Shown: piece after piece, positions 15,462-24,024 of the stretch | Position numbering within the stretch: the first letter of the stretch is position 1 | Layout: every line of letters starts with the position of its first letter | NCBI GenBank assembly: GCA_015060205.1 | Contig: SUYY01000027.1 | Location: forward strand, 1 to 35,503 | Length of the DNA stretch: 35,503 nt | From: Bacteroidales bacterium | GTDB lineage: Bacteria; Bacteroidota; Bacteroidia; Bacteroidales; UBA932 | Direction: 5' to 3' | The notes under the pieces: generated by a model | Told to the model about the DNA's origin: nothing | What the model saw: the letters and a program-made list of their open reading frames with translations, nothing else | The model's database searches: none | Made by a program: the position numbers and the translations under genes

Positions 15462-17315
15462 ATGAGACTTAAAATTAAAAATATATTTGCGGCTCTTCTT
15501 GTCGTGTCTGCATTGTCTTCTTGCGAAGGTGCACTCGACAGATTTCCGCTGGATTCGCTCTCGCCTGAGACATTCTTTAAGAATGAGGTGGAACTTCAGG
15601 CATATTCGAATGGATTCTATGCTTGCTTCCCTGGTAGTGCGTTGTATAATTCAACGGATGACTTGATCATTAACTACCAACTTGACAATATCATGTTGGG
15701 TGCAAGAGGACTTGATTCAGGTAGTTGGTCATGGACTTACCTTCGTAACTTCAACACTCTTATCGAGTATTCGGTGAACTGCAAGGATGAGGCAGTACGT
15801 ACAAAATATGTAGCACTTGCACGTTTCTTCAGGGCATACTTCTATTTCGAGAAGGTCAAGATGTTCGGTGATGTTCCTTGGACAGACAGGGCCCTTGGCT
15901 CAAGTGATGCTGAACTTTACAAGCCTCGTGACAACAGGGAATATGTGATGACCAAGATTCTTGAAGATCTTGATTTTGCCATAGAGAATCTCTCTTCAAC
16001 CAAGGAGGCCTACAGAGTTACAAAGTGGACTGCGCTTGCACTCAAGTCACGCGTATGCCTTTTTGAGGGTACATTCAGAAAATATCATGAAGGTGAAGAG
16101 ATTCTCAGTACCCTTCCTGAAGATGCAAACGACTGGAAGCATTATCTCCGTCTTGCAGCAGAGGCGGCTGATGAGTTCATTTTTTCAAGCGGATACAGAA
16201 TCTACAATGATGAGGGTGTAAAACAGAGTTATAGAGGTCTGTTTGCCCACAACAGTGTGACCGAAGGTACAGATGTCGAGATCATCCTTGCCCGCAATTA
16301 CAATGTCGCTCACTCTGTGACACACAGTGCAGGTAACTACATTACTTCAAGCACAATGGGTATGCCGGGTATGACCAAGAAGTTCGTCAACAGTTACCTT
16401 ATGAAGGACGGTACCCGTTTCCAGAATCAGGCTGGATGGGACAAGATGTCATTCGTTGAGGAGATCAAGAACCGTGACCCTCGCTTCTCGCAGTCTGTCC
16501 GTACTCCTGGATTCAAGAGATATGGCACAGAAGATGCGATGCCTGTAGATATTCAGATCACAACAACAGGTTACTCTCCTGTGAAATACTGGACAGACGC
16601 AGCCAGCGAGAAATATAATGAAGGAGACATCGATCTCGTACTCTTCCGTGCTGCTGAGGTTTATCTCAACTATGCTGAAGCAATGGCTGAACTTGGAACT
16701 GCAGGTTCTGAACTTCAGGCTGCTCTTGACAAGTCCATCAAGCCTATCCGTGACAGAGTCGGCATGCCTTCAATCAATGTTGCAGAAGCAAATGCTGATC
16801 CGGATGAGTATCTTCTTGATAAGCACACCGGTTATCCGAAGGTTGCAACAAAGAATACCGATAATATCGGTGTGATTCTTGAGATCCGTCGTGAACGTAC
16901 AATCGAACTTATCCAGGAGGGACACAGATATTACGATATTGTGCGTTGGGCAGAGGGTAAGACTCTCGAAACTCCGCTTCAGGGACTGTATTTCGCAGGT
17001 CCGGGCAACTACGACCTTGATGGTGACGGCAAGAATGATGTCACTCTTTATGTAGGAGATACAGCACCTACTGGCGAAGGTGTCGCTGCCGTTGTCAAGA
17101 AAATCAGCAACGACAATGAGGCAGGTACCATTATCCTTTCAGACGGTGAGAGCGGATATTACGAGCATCACAAGTACTCACGCCCTTCATTCTCATGGGA
17201 TGAGAACAGAGACTACCTCTATGGTATTCCTCTTAATGAGATCACTCTTAACCCGTCACTGACCCAGAATCCTGGCTGGCTGACTTTGAGCAGTGGCAAC
17301 GGTGCTGAAGAATAG
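15462..17315 (+). CDS. SusD/RagB-family substrate-binding lipoprotein
   Basis: A 617-residue lipoprotein with a lipobox at residues 18-21 (LSSC). SusD features are plain: LDRFPLDSLSPETFFKNEVE at the N-terminus, YFRAYFYFEKVKMFGDVPW-like text with RFFRAYFYFEKVK (the TPR helix region), VLFRAAEVYLNYAEAMAEL, and IRRERTIELIQEGHRYYDIV near the C-terminus. It forms the lid over the SusC barrel and holds the glycan at the cell surface. It is a little longer than many SusD proteins (about 500-600), with an insertion around residues 505-560 containing GNYDLDGDGKNDVTLY, which resembles a calcium-binding loop. It follows susC by 12 bases and precedes an EEP-family gene by 6 bases. Confidence 0.95.
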   Translation: MRLKIKNIFAALLVVSALSSCEGALDRFPLDSLSPETFFKNEVELQAYSNGFYACFPGSALYNSTDDLIINYQLDNIMLGARGLDSGSWSWTYLRNFNTLIEYSVNCKDEAVRTKYVALARFFRAYFYFEKVKMFGDVPWTDRALGSSDAELYKPRDNREYVMTKILEDLDFAIENLSSTKEAYRVTKWTALALKSRVCLFEGTFRKYHEGEEILSTLPEDANDWKHYLRLAAEAADEFIFSSGYRIYNDEGVKQSYRGLFAHNSVTEGTDVEIILARNYNVAHSVTHSAGNYITSSTMGMPGMTKKFVNSYLMKDGTRFQNQAGWDKMSFVEEIKNRDPRFSQSVRTPGFKRYGTEDAMPVDIQITTTGYSPVKYWTDAASEKYNEGDIDLVLFRAAEVYLNYAEAMAELGTAGSELQAALDKSIKPIRDRVGMPSINVAEANADPDEYLLDKHTGYPKVATKNTDNIGVILEIRRERTIELIQEGHRYYDIVRWAEGKTLETPLQGLYFAGPGNYDLDGDGKNDVTLYVGDTAPTGEGVAAVVKKISNDNEAGTIILSDGESGYYEHHKYSRPSFSWDENRDYLYGIPLNEITLNPSLTQNPGWLTLSSGNGAEE

Positions 17316-17321
17316 AAAGTC

Positions 17322-18212
17322 ATGAGACTCGCTAATCCAATAGTATTATTGCTGGCAATGATGTGTACGGTGACATCTGTCATCGTCACATCATGCGGCA
17401 ATCATTCTTCATCAGACTCTGATGGTGTGCCTCCGCACGCTGCTCCTTCACCTGAAGTCAATGTCGAATCGACCTTCGACAAGGAAAACGGTGTGGTCAG
17501 ATTAGTGTCATATAATGTAGGCGCTTTCAGCAAGTCCTCAGTGAGCAGCATCCCGTCCATAGCCAAGATGCTTCTTGAACTGAATGCGGATGCCGTGTGT
17601 CTCAACGAACTGGATTCATGTACGACAAGGACCGCCAATGTCTATCAGGTAAAGAGTCTTGCAGAGTCTATGGGAGGCTGGAATTACCATTTCTTCAGTT
17701 CAATGCCTTACAGAGGCGGCGGATATGGCAACGGAATGGTCATTTCTCCTGACTTCAGCACAGCAGGCACAGCGCATCTCTCGATTCCAAAGGGAAACGG
17801 TAAGGAACCTCGTTCCTGCGCCATAATGATAACTGACAAGTTTGTGTTCATGGCGACCCATCTTGACCATACAAGCGAGCAGGTACGCATGGAGGGAGTA
17901 AAGATAATAACAGATTGGGCAAAGGAAAACTACGGTGATTCGGAAGTCCCTGTGTTTGTCTGCGGTGATATGAACTGTGAGCCTTCCGATGCCCCTATCC
18001 TTAAATTCAAAGAGGATTGGGCATTGCTCTCTACTACGAAGAACACTTTCAATGTGACCAATCCGGTCAAGTGCATTGACTTTATCTTCGCTTTGAAGAA
18101 TAAGGCGCAGTACGAAGTAGTTGGAACAGATGTTCCTAAAGAATTCAAATCGGGAGATGTGACTCAGGCGTCTGACCATTTCCCAATCTATGTAGATGTT
18201 AAATTGAAATAA
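17322..18212 (+). CDS. EEP-family phosphodiesterase lipoprotein (first copy)
   Basis: A 296-residue lipoprotein (lipobox VTSC, C25) with an acidic, proline-rich tether that holds PPH at 37-39. The rest is an endonuclease/exonuclease/phosphatase domain (about 58-296). The catalytic set is visible: N65 in VSYNVGAF, E96 in LNELDS, H180 and D182 in ATHLDHTSEQVR, D216 and N218 in CGDMNCEP, and D285-H286 in ASDHFPI. The family cuts phosphodiester or phosphomonoester bonds in substrates from DNA to sphingomyelin and inositol phosphates. Lipid anchoring and location in a SusC/D operon point to an extracellular glycan or lipid head-group substrate and not to nucleic acid. It is distinct from the second EEP protein at 21897-22823, with low similarity outside the motifs. 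Confidence 0.88.
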   Translation: MRLANPIVLLLAMMCTVTSVIVTSCGNHSSSDSDGVPPHAAPSPEVNVESTFDKENGVVRLVSYNVGAFSKSSVSSIPSIAKMLLELNADAVCLNELDSCTTRTANVYQVKSLAESMGGWNYHFFSSMPYRGGGYGNGMVISPDFSTAGTAHLSIPKGNGKEPRSCAIMITDKFVFMATHLDHTSEQVRMEGVKIITDWAKENYGDSEVPVFVCGDMNCEPSDAPILKFKEDWALLSTTKNTFNVTNPVKCIDFIFALKNKAQYEVVGTDVPKEFKSGDVTQASDHFPIYVDVKLK

Positions 18213-18222
18213 CAGTATTTAT

Positions 18223-19863
18223 ATGAAAAAAATATTTGCGCAGGTGCTTCTGCTGCTGATGGTTTTCTCGGCAGTGTCCTGCAATCCGGAGAAAGAAGAT
18301 TATTCTGACTTGAAGGGAGTCCTCGGTCTGAAGGCTGAGAATATGCCGGAAGTCGGTATGTTTGAGGTGAATGAACGCCAGCAGAAGACTGTAAACATCA
18401 AGGTCGCTGCTGAGAGTATTTGCGGAAGCACTCTTACCCTTACTTTAGGTGTGGCTCCTGAACTTGTAGCATCCTACAATGAAGCAAACAATACAGACTA
18501 TGAGATGCTTCCTTCAGACTCATACAGTTTTGTTGATGCTGAGGTGATGTTGCCTTATTTCAATACAGAGTCTTCTCTCGGACAGATCAACCTCATCGGT
18601 CGTGGCTGTATCGAGAATCAGGTTTACGTCCTTCCTGTAGTAATCAGTTCCGTTACAGGTTCTGACAACTATGAGATTTCAGCCGAAAACAATGCGATTT
18701 ACCTTCTTTTCAAGATGCTTCCTGCTCTTAAGGGAACAGGTACAGAGGATGATCCATACCTGATTATGGAGGTTGATGATATCCTTGAAATGAACGATAA
18801 ACTTCTTTCGGATGAGGAAGTTTACTTCAAGATGGTTGAAGATATTGATATGGCAGAAGATAGTGATTACTTCATTCCGGTAAATGGTACTAAGCCTTAT
18901 AACAAAATCATTCATTTCGATGGTCAGGGTCATAAGATCAGCAATCTCAAGACATCAGGAGGATTCTTCACTGTATTCATCGGTACACTTGAAAATGTGA
19001 TTTTCGAGAATTGTACTGTGGATGCTGGTGGTAAAACTGACAAGGCTGTGGTAGCGAATTATTTCGGATATACCGGAAATGCAAGTGATCCTGCCGATGT
19101 GGCTCTTTATGCGGGAGATAAATTCAAGAAAAATAAAGCGAAGAATGTTATTGTCAGGAATGCCAAGAATAGTAATAATGGTGACCGTGCCGCAATTTTC
19201 TGCTCTCGTTCTTCTTACTCAGTTTTAGAGCAGATATCTCTTGAAAATTGTGACCTGAATTGTGGTGGTCGTAGAACAGGCATGCTTTGTTCATATGATG
19301 AAACAGCAATCACGATTAAGAACTGCTACATTAAGGGTGGAAATCATCATGGTACTCAGCAGATTGGTGGCTATATCGGTCAGTTGAACTTTAATACAGC
19401 CATTACATATTGTGGATGTTCAGCATCATTTACATCTGCAAACTCATCGATGGGTTGTATTGTGGGACAGACAGGTACTGGAACTGCTGAAGTTACAATT
19501 TCAAATTGCATTGCATGGAGTCCAAGTATGGTGTCTGAGTTGCCTTTTAACGAAAGCGGTACTGATAAATATTCTTCTGGTGCAGTCTATGGTTGTTTGA
19601 GATATGATACAAATATATATCATTTAAGCAACTGTTACTACAGACCAGATATGGAATTTAAGGAGTACACTGGCTTGAATCCTCTCAAAGATATGGCAGA
19701 TCTCGATGGACATGCAGTTATGCTTGCAACTAATACCTGGCCATGGCACGGAAAGGCTGCCGCTGCCGGCAAGACTGCATCTGATGTTGCAAAGGATCTT
19801 GGCTGGGACGAGACTATCTGGGACCTTTCGGGTGAAGAACCAGTCTTGAAGACAATCAAATAA
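18223..19863 (+). CDS. DUF1735/beta-helix lipoprotein, probable surface glycan-binding protein
   Basis: A 546-residue lipoprotein (lipobox AVSC, C20; acidic NPEKEDYSD follows). The N-terminal part (about 30-160) looks like DUF1735, common in SusC/D-operon surface proteins: it has the ASYNEANNTDYEMLPSDSYS block. Then comes GTEDDPYLI and a right-handed beta-helix/GLUG-like region (about 165-470), with repeated turns such as GGFFTVFIGTLENVIFENC and GGYIGQLN. The end, WDETIWDLSGEEPVLKTIK, is the usual closing strand of GLUG proteins. It has no catalytic motif that I can identify. By position after susD it likely binds the glycan at the surface. A polysaccharide-cutting beta-helix cannot be excluded. 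Confidence 0.8.
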   Translation: MKKIFAQVLLLLMVFSAVSCNPEKEDYSDLKGVLGLKAENMPEVGMFEVNERQQKTVNIKVAAESICGSTLTLTLGVAPELVASYNEANNTDYEMLPSDSYSFVDAEVMLPYFNTESSLGQINLIGRGCIENQVYVLPVVISSVTGSDNYEISAENNAIYLLFKMLPALKGTGTEDDPYLIMEVDDILEMNDKLLSDEEVYFKMVEDIDMAEDSDYFIPVNGTKPYNKIIHFDGQGHKISNLKTSGGFFTVFIGTLENVIFENCTVDAGGKTDKAVVANYFGYTGNASDPADVALYAGDKFKKNKAKNVIVRNAKNSNNGDRAAIFCSRSSYSVLEQISLENCDLNCGGRRTGMLCSYDETAITIKNCYIKGGNHHGTQQIGGYIGQLNFNTAITYCGCSASFTSANSSMGCIVGQTGTGTAEVTISNCIAWSPSMVSELPFNESGTDKYSSGAVYGCLRYDTNIYHLSNCYYRPDMEFKEYTGLNPLKDMADLDGHAVMLATNTWPWHGKAAAAGKTASDVAKDLGWDETIWDLSGEEPVLKTIK

Positions 19864-19874
19864 TCTAAAAATAG

Positions 19875-20894
19875 ATGAAATTTCGTTTATTTCTATCTCT
19901 TATGGTATCCTTCTGCCTGCTTTCCTGCGGGCAGGAGGATCCTTATGTTGAGGAACGTCCGCCTCATCAGGGCAATGAAGAGGTAGTGCCTCCTCAAGAG
20001 CCGGATGATCCGGGAAAGCCGGAGGATAACCCTGCTGACAGAATCCCTGAAGGCGGCCCTTCGACTGCGGGCTGGACTACTGAGACTGTTTCAGAGGGCT
20101 TGAATCTATATAAGTTTCTCGGAACAGAGCCTGCAACAAAGACAAAGCAGAGGATCTTTGTTCTCGATGTCGATATGAATAACTCACGATACAGATTCGC
20201 TTTCAGGTGTGAGCCGGATCAGCAGAAAATCATTACGTCCGAAGCACAGATAAAAAGCGGGGCTGTTGCCGCACTCAATGCCACTTATGAACGAGGCTCT
20301 GTATTCATCAAGGTGGATGGCGTGACTATCAACAATATCGCTAACAATCTCATTTCCGATGCAGTTGATAACTGGAAGAGTGAGGCTGGAGCCTTTATGA
20401 CCTCTGACGGTAAAATTTATCTCGAGCATTCGGGAAAGGGCATGACTCTGACAGAACAGAGAAGATACTATAGGAAGCATACCTGTGCCAATATTTTCAC
20501 CAGCGCTCCTATGCTGATAGATAATTATGATCCTGTAGGGGAATCTTTCGTACCTGCAAATCTTACATCAAGTGATCTGTCGAAACTGCATTCGGAGCAT
20601 CCGCACAGACATCAAGGGGTGGCTCATCCGCGCAGTGTTATTGCTCTGACAAAGGACAATCATATCCTTCTGATAGCAATTGACGGTCGTGACGGTGACT
20701 ATAAGGGAATGAGTGCAAAGCAGGTCACACAGTTCCTTGTCTATCATTTCAATCCGCCATACGCGCTTAACATGGATGGTGGAGGATCGACAGCATTGAG
20801 TATCAACGGAACAGTTGTCAATAAACCGTCAGGCGGAGAAGAAAGACCTGTTCCTACCCATTTCATCATCTACGACGATCAGAAAACCGAATAG
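19875..20894 (+). CDS. Lipid-anchored phosphodiester glycosidase, NAGPA/DUF2233 family
   Basis: A 339-residue lipoprotein (lipobox LLSC, C18) with an acidic proline-rich tether (about 19-65, containing PPH at 29-31). The NAGPA domain follows (about 70-335). Conserved motifs: HPRSVIA (251-257), AIDGR (268-272), NMDGGGSTAL (299-308) and ERPVPTHF (323-330). The NGGYF motif of the first copy is replaced by NATYE (135-139), so substrate fit probably differs. It should cut a sugar-phosphodiester bond, most likely at the cell surface because acidic residues follow the lipidated cysteine. It lies 11 bases after the beta-helix gene and 2 bases before the DUF4886 gene, so translation may be coupled. 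Confidence 0.87.
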   Translation: MKFRLFLSLMVSFCLLSCGQEDPYVEERPPHQGNEEVVPPQEPDDPGKPEDNPADRIPEGGPSTAGWTTETVSEGLNLYKFLGTEPATKTKQRIFVLDVDMNNSRYRFAFRCEPDQQKIITSEAQIKSGAVAALNATYERGSVFIKVDGVTINNIANNLISDAVDNWKSEAGAFMTSDGKIYLEHSGKGMTLTEQRRYYRKHTCANIFTSAPMLIDNYDPVGESFVPANLTSSDLSKLHSEHPHRHQGVAHPRSVIALTKDNHILLIAIDGRDGDYKGMSAKQVTQFLVYHFNPPYALNMDGGGSTALSINGTVVNKPSGGEERPVPTHFIIYDDQKTE

Positions 20895-20896
20895 AC

Positions 20897-21886
20897 ATGA
20901 AGATATTTTTGAAGATTCTTTCATCGATTTTTGTTGTTAGTATTTTGGTCGCATGTGGAGATAAGGCCTCGCCTGACGGCGGGACCTTGCCTCCCCATGG
21001 TGATACAGACCAGAATCAACAGCAGCCATCTGACCCTCAATTGCCCGAAACAGAGATGCTTGACATCTTGTTTATCGGAAATAGTTTTACGATGGATGCC
21101 GTCACTCATCTTCCAGGTATGATTGAGGCGGCAGGAATAGATGGGGTGAATATGATACACATGTATTATGGCGGGCGTCTTGTCCAGCAATATAACAGCG
21201 GCTGGAAGACATCTTCCGATTACGATGCTTATGAGTATGCTTCAGGTCAGAATTCATGGACTGTCACCAAAGGAAAGACACTTGAGCAGGTTGCGTCAAG
21301 CCGCAGTTGGGACATCGTTACGATTCAGGAGCATACGGGCAGCAAGTTCGCCTGGACATGGGATGCGACAGAGAGGGCACATTTCAAGCAACTTGTCAAG
21401 AAAATAAAGGATACTCAGGCAAAGGATCCTTTGGTATATTATATATTGTCTCAGGCTTACCATGACAATGCGCAGATCGGGTCCGGCTCAGCATCGGCCA
21501 TCACATGGACGGATCATGTGGGAATGTGGGATGTTGTTGCAGCATTCGGAATGAAAGTCATGGAAGATGTTGAATTTGACGGAATAATTTCCACTGGTGC
21601 CATGCTTGAGAATCTGAGAACTACAAGTCTCAACAATGAACTTGGACTTACACGTGACGGTTATCATATGGATTACGGCCTTGCCCGATACGGAGCATCA
21701 TGTGCTGTGTTTGAAGCATTGATTTCTCCGGTATACGATATTTTTCTTGACGGAAATACATATCGTTACAACAATTCGGGAACAGGAACCACTCCTGTCA
21801 CAGACGCCAATGCTCCGATTGCTCTTGAGGCGGCAAGAAATGCGCTTGAACATCCATTTACTATAACTGACATGTCTTCTAAATAA
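20897..21886 (+). CDS. DUF4886 SGNH-hydrolase-like lipoprotein
   Basis: A 329-residue lipoprotein (lipobox LVAC, C20) with a tether rich in P, Q and D (PPH at 32-34). The DUF4886 domain (about 55-280) has an SGNH-like layout: LDILFIGNSFTMDA (GNS, S63), VTIQEHTG (143-148), and RDGYHMDYGLARY, where D254 and H257 would complete the triad. SGNH enzymes remove acyl groups from sugars or lipids. In this locus it could deacylate a phospho-glycan or act on an ester such as D-alanine, but nothing shows the substrate. The start is 2 bases after the NAGPA gene. About 45 residues after the domain are rich in N, T and A and may be disordered. Confidence 0.82.
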   Translation: MKIFLKILSSIFVVSILVACGDKASPDGGTLPPHGDTDQNQQQPSDPQLPETEMLDILFIGNSFTMDAVTHLPGMIEAAGIDGVNMIHMYYGGRLVQQYNSGWKTSSDYDAYEYASGQNSWTVTKGKTLEQVASSRSWDIVTIQEHTGSKFAWTWDATERAHFKQLVKKIKDTQAKDPLVYYILSQAYHDNAQIGSGSASAITWTDHVGMWDVVAAFGMKVMEDVEFDGIISTGAMLENLRTTSLNNELGLTRDGYHMDYGLARYGASCAVFEALISPVYDIFLDGNTYRYNNSGTGTTPVTDANAPIALEAARNALEHPFTITDMSSK

Positions 21887-21896
21887 ATCTACTACT

Positions 21897-22823
21897 ATGA
21901 AATCATTACTTAAGATAATTCCGTTATTGGCGGTAGCCTTGTTTGCATTTTCCTGCGGAGAAAAGCCGGATGCTACTGATGACTCACCTCATCAGTCTCA
22001 GAACCCTTCTACGCAAGAGCCAGAGAATCCTACACCTCCTGTGACAACAGAGCCTATAGAGGTGAAGGTCGTGTCATTCAATGTAAGATACCCGGCTGAT
22101 TCTGATACAGGTGAGCAGGCATGGGATTTCCGTTTTCCGGGCATATGCGTCATGATTGAGGAGGTCGCTCCGGACATCATCGGTACTCAGGAGTGCTATC
22201 CGAGCCAGAGGGAGGAAATTCTGGCTGCTTTCCCAAAGTATAAGGCTTACGGAGTAAGGCGTTCCGATGGTATAGATGCTATCGGCAAGAGTGAGACCAC
22301 GTCCATAATCTATGATGAGGAAAGACTTGAAATAGTGGATAAAGGAACATTCTGGCTCTCGGAAACTCCCGATGTCCCTTCGACAGGATGGGATGCAACC
22401 ATCAAGAGGACCACTACTTGGATTCTCTTCAAGGAGAAGGAATCAGGAAAGTGTTTCTATCACTACAATACGCATCTTGATCACGCTGGTGTCGAAGCAC
22501 AGAAACAAGGCGCGAAACTGATCCGCATGAAGATGACAGCACAGAATACCGATAAACTTCCCGTCATTCTTTCAGGAGACATGAATGTGTCTCAGGGATC
22601 GGAGGCTTGCAAGAACTTTGAGATGAACAGTGTCCGCGCTGATGCTCCGAAGACAGACAAGTATCCCACTTGCCACGGTTATGGCTCGAAGACCCAGCAG
22701 ATTGACCATATTTTCTATGAGAACTGTACGGCAGTAGAGTTCAAGACCCTTCGTGGCCCGTGGGCAGGATTGACTTATATTTCGGATCATCATCCTGTGA
22801 TGGCTGTTGTCAAGATGAAATAA
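21897..22823 (+). CDS. EEP-family phosphodiesterase lipoprotein (second copy)
   Basis: A 308-residue lipoprotein (lipobox AFSC, C20) with a tether GEKPDATDDSPHQSQNPS that again carries a PH pair (31-32). The EEP domain (about 55-308) has N62 in VSFNVRYP, E99 in GTQECYPSQ, H193 and D195 in NTHLDHAGVEA, D228 and N230 in SGDMNVSQGS, D270 in QIDHIFY, and D297-H298 in ISDHHPV. The text VRYPADSDTGEQAWDFRFPG is typical of the secreted Bacteroidetes endonuclease/exonuclease/phosphatase proteins found in glycan loci. Likely reaction: cutting a phosphodiester or phosphomonoester on an extracellular substrate. It may act on a different position from the first EEP protein. Confidence 0.88.
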   Translation: MKSLLKIIPLLAVALFAFSCGEKPDATDDSPHQSQNPSTQEPENPTPPVTTEPIEVKVVSFNVRYPADSDTGEQAWDFRFPGICVMIEEVAPDIIGTQECYPSQREEILAAFPKYKAYGVRRSDGIDAIGKSETTSIIYDEERLEIVDKGTFWLSETPDVPSTGWDATIKRTTTWILFKEKESGKCFYHYNTHLDHAGVEAQKQGAKLIRMKMTAQNTDKLPVILSGDMNVSQGSEACKNFEMNSVRADAPKTDKYPTCHGYGSKTQQIDHIFYENCTAVEFKTLRGPWAGLTYISDHHPVMAVVKMK

Positions 22824-22845
22824 TAGCAACATAAATGATAACACT

Positions 22846-24015
22846 ATGAGAAAATTGATTTTAACCCTGGCAATAGCCTGTGCTGCCCTTGTGAACAGTT
22901 CAGGAGTGAATTATCCGGACATCAAGTATGGGCCGTGGATCCAGAATCTGACTGAGACAGGTTTTACTGTGATGTGGAAGTCGTCCCAGAAGAACTTTGC
23001 CTTTGTCGAGGTCGCTCCGGATGATGGTACTCCGTTTGAAATATCCACACGCAAAAGATTTTACAATGTTCTTGATGGAAGACGTCTTGCAGGTACGTTT
23101 CACTCCATCACTGTGACCGGACTTGAGCCGGGAACAGCATATCGCTACAAGATATATGCAAAGGTAGTTGAGAATGATGACAGTGCTTATGGTACCGATT
23201 ATGGTCCTGAGCGCAAGGTCTCTGCAAAGAAGGAGGCTGTCATCAGAACTCTTGACCGCAATGCGGAAAAGTGCAGTTTCTTCATGATGAGCGACATTCA
23301 CGGAAAAGATGAGAAGTACAAGGCGCTTGTCAAGGGAGTCGATAAGTCAAAGTTTGACTTTCTTCTGATGAACGGCGACATGATTTCATATATCAATGAT
23401 GCCGACACCATGCTTCGTCATGTCTTTCATGTTGTTCCTGAACTTACTTCTGCCATACCTACCATATACACACGTGGCAATCATGAGACACGTGGCCGTG
23501 ACGCACATTATTTTGCACAGTTCTGTCCTACACCTTCTGGCAGACCATACTTTATGTTCCGTCAGGGACCTGTTGCATTCCTGATTCTTGACGGAGGTGA
23601 GGATAAACCTGATTCGGCACCTGAGTATTCTGGAACTGTGGAATACGATGTGTTCCGTCAGGCAGAACTTGAGTGGCTTAAGGAGGTGATAAAGGATCCT
23701 CTTTTTGTCGATGCTCCTGTCAAGGTGGCTGTGATGCATATTCCTGCTCTTCTTTTCCCTGACAGTTGGTATGCACAGGTATGGCTTAACAAGAATTTCG
23801 TTCCTGTTCTCAATGAGGCAGGAGTGGATGTGATGCTCAGTGGCCATCATCATCAACACCTGAATGTAAAGGTCGGAGACTGTGGCAATGAATTCCCTAT
23901 AATCGCTAATGATGATACAGACCGTCTTGAATTTGAGGCGGATGATAGAGGTTGGCATATAAGGACATTTGATATGGACGGCAAACTGACTCACTCATAT
24001 GATGTCCAAAAATAG
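22846..24015 (+). CDS. Purple-acid-phosphatase-like metallophosphoesterase
   Basis: A 389-residue secreted protein (signal peptide about 1-18). An N-terminal fibronectin-III-like domain (about 25-125: YGPWIQNLTETGFTVMWKSS, then TVTGLEPGTAYRYKI) is followed by the metallophosphatase domain (about 140-375). Metal ligands: D150 and H152 in MSDIHG, D178 in MNGDMI, N212-H213 in RGNHETRG, H298 in MHIP, and H334/H336 in SGHHHQH. The domain order is that of purple acid phosphatases, which hydrolyse phosphomonoesters. It would release free phosphate from the partly degraded substrate in the periplasm. It precedes the OPA transporter gene by a few bases. Confidence 0.88.
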   Translation: MRKLILTLAIACAALVNSSGVNYPDIKYGPWIQNLTETGFTVMWKSSQKNFAFVEVAPDDGTPFEISTRKRFYNVLDGRRLAGTFHSITVTGLEPGTAYRYKIYAKVVENDDSAYGTDYGPERKVSAKKEAVIRTLDRNAEKCSFFMMSDIHGKDEKYKALVKGVDKSKFDFLLMNGDMISYINDADTMLRHVFHVVPELTSAIPTIYTRGNHETRGRDAHYFAQFCPTPSGRPYFMFRQGPVAFLILDGGEDKPDSAPEYSGTVEYDVFRQAELEWLKEVIKDPLFVDAPVKVAVMHIPALLFPDSWYAQVWLNKNFVPVLNEAGVDVMLSGHHHQHLNVKVGDCGNEFPIIANDDTDRLEFEADDRGWHIRTFDMDGKLTHSYDVQK

Positions 24016-24024
24016 TTGACAATC

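Noticed and set aside
18913..19650. Repeating glycine-rich turns in the beta-helix lipoprotein as a possible DNA repeat
   Set aside because: The repetition is at protein level only (beta-helix rungs); the DNA is not repeated.
23386..23994. Minus-strand open frame of about 202 codons under the purple-acid-phosphatase-like gene
   Set aside because: Antisense to conserved metal-binding motifs; composition is not protein-like.
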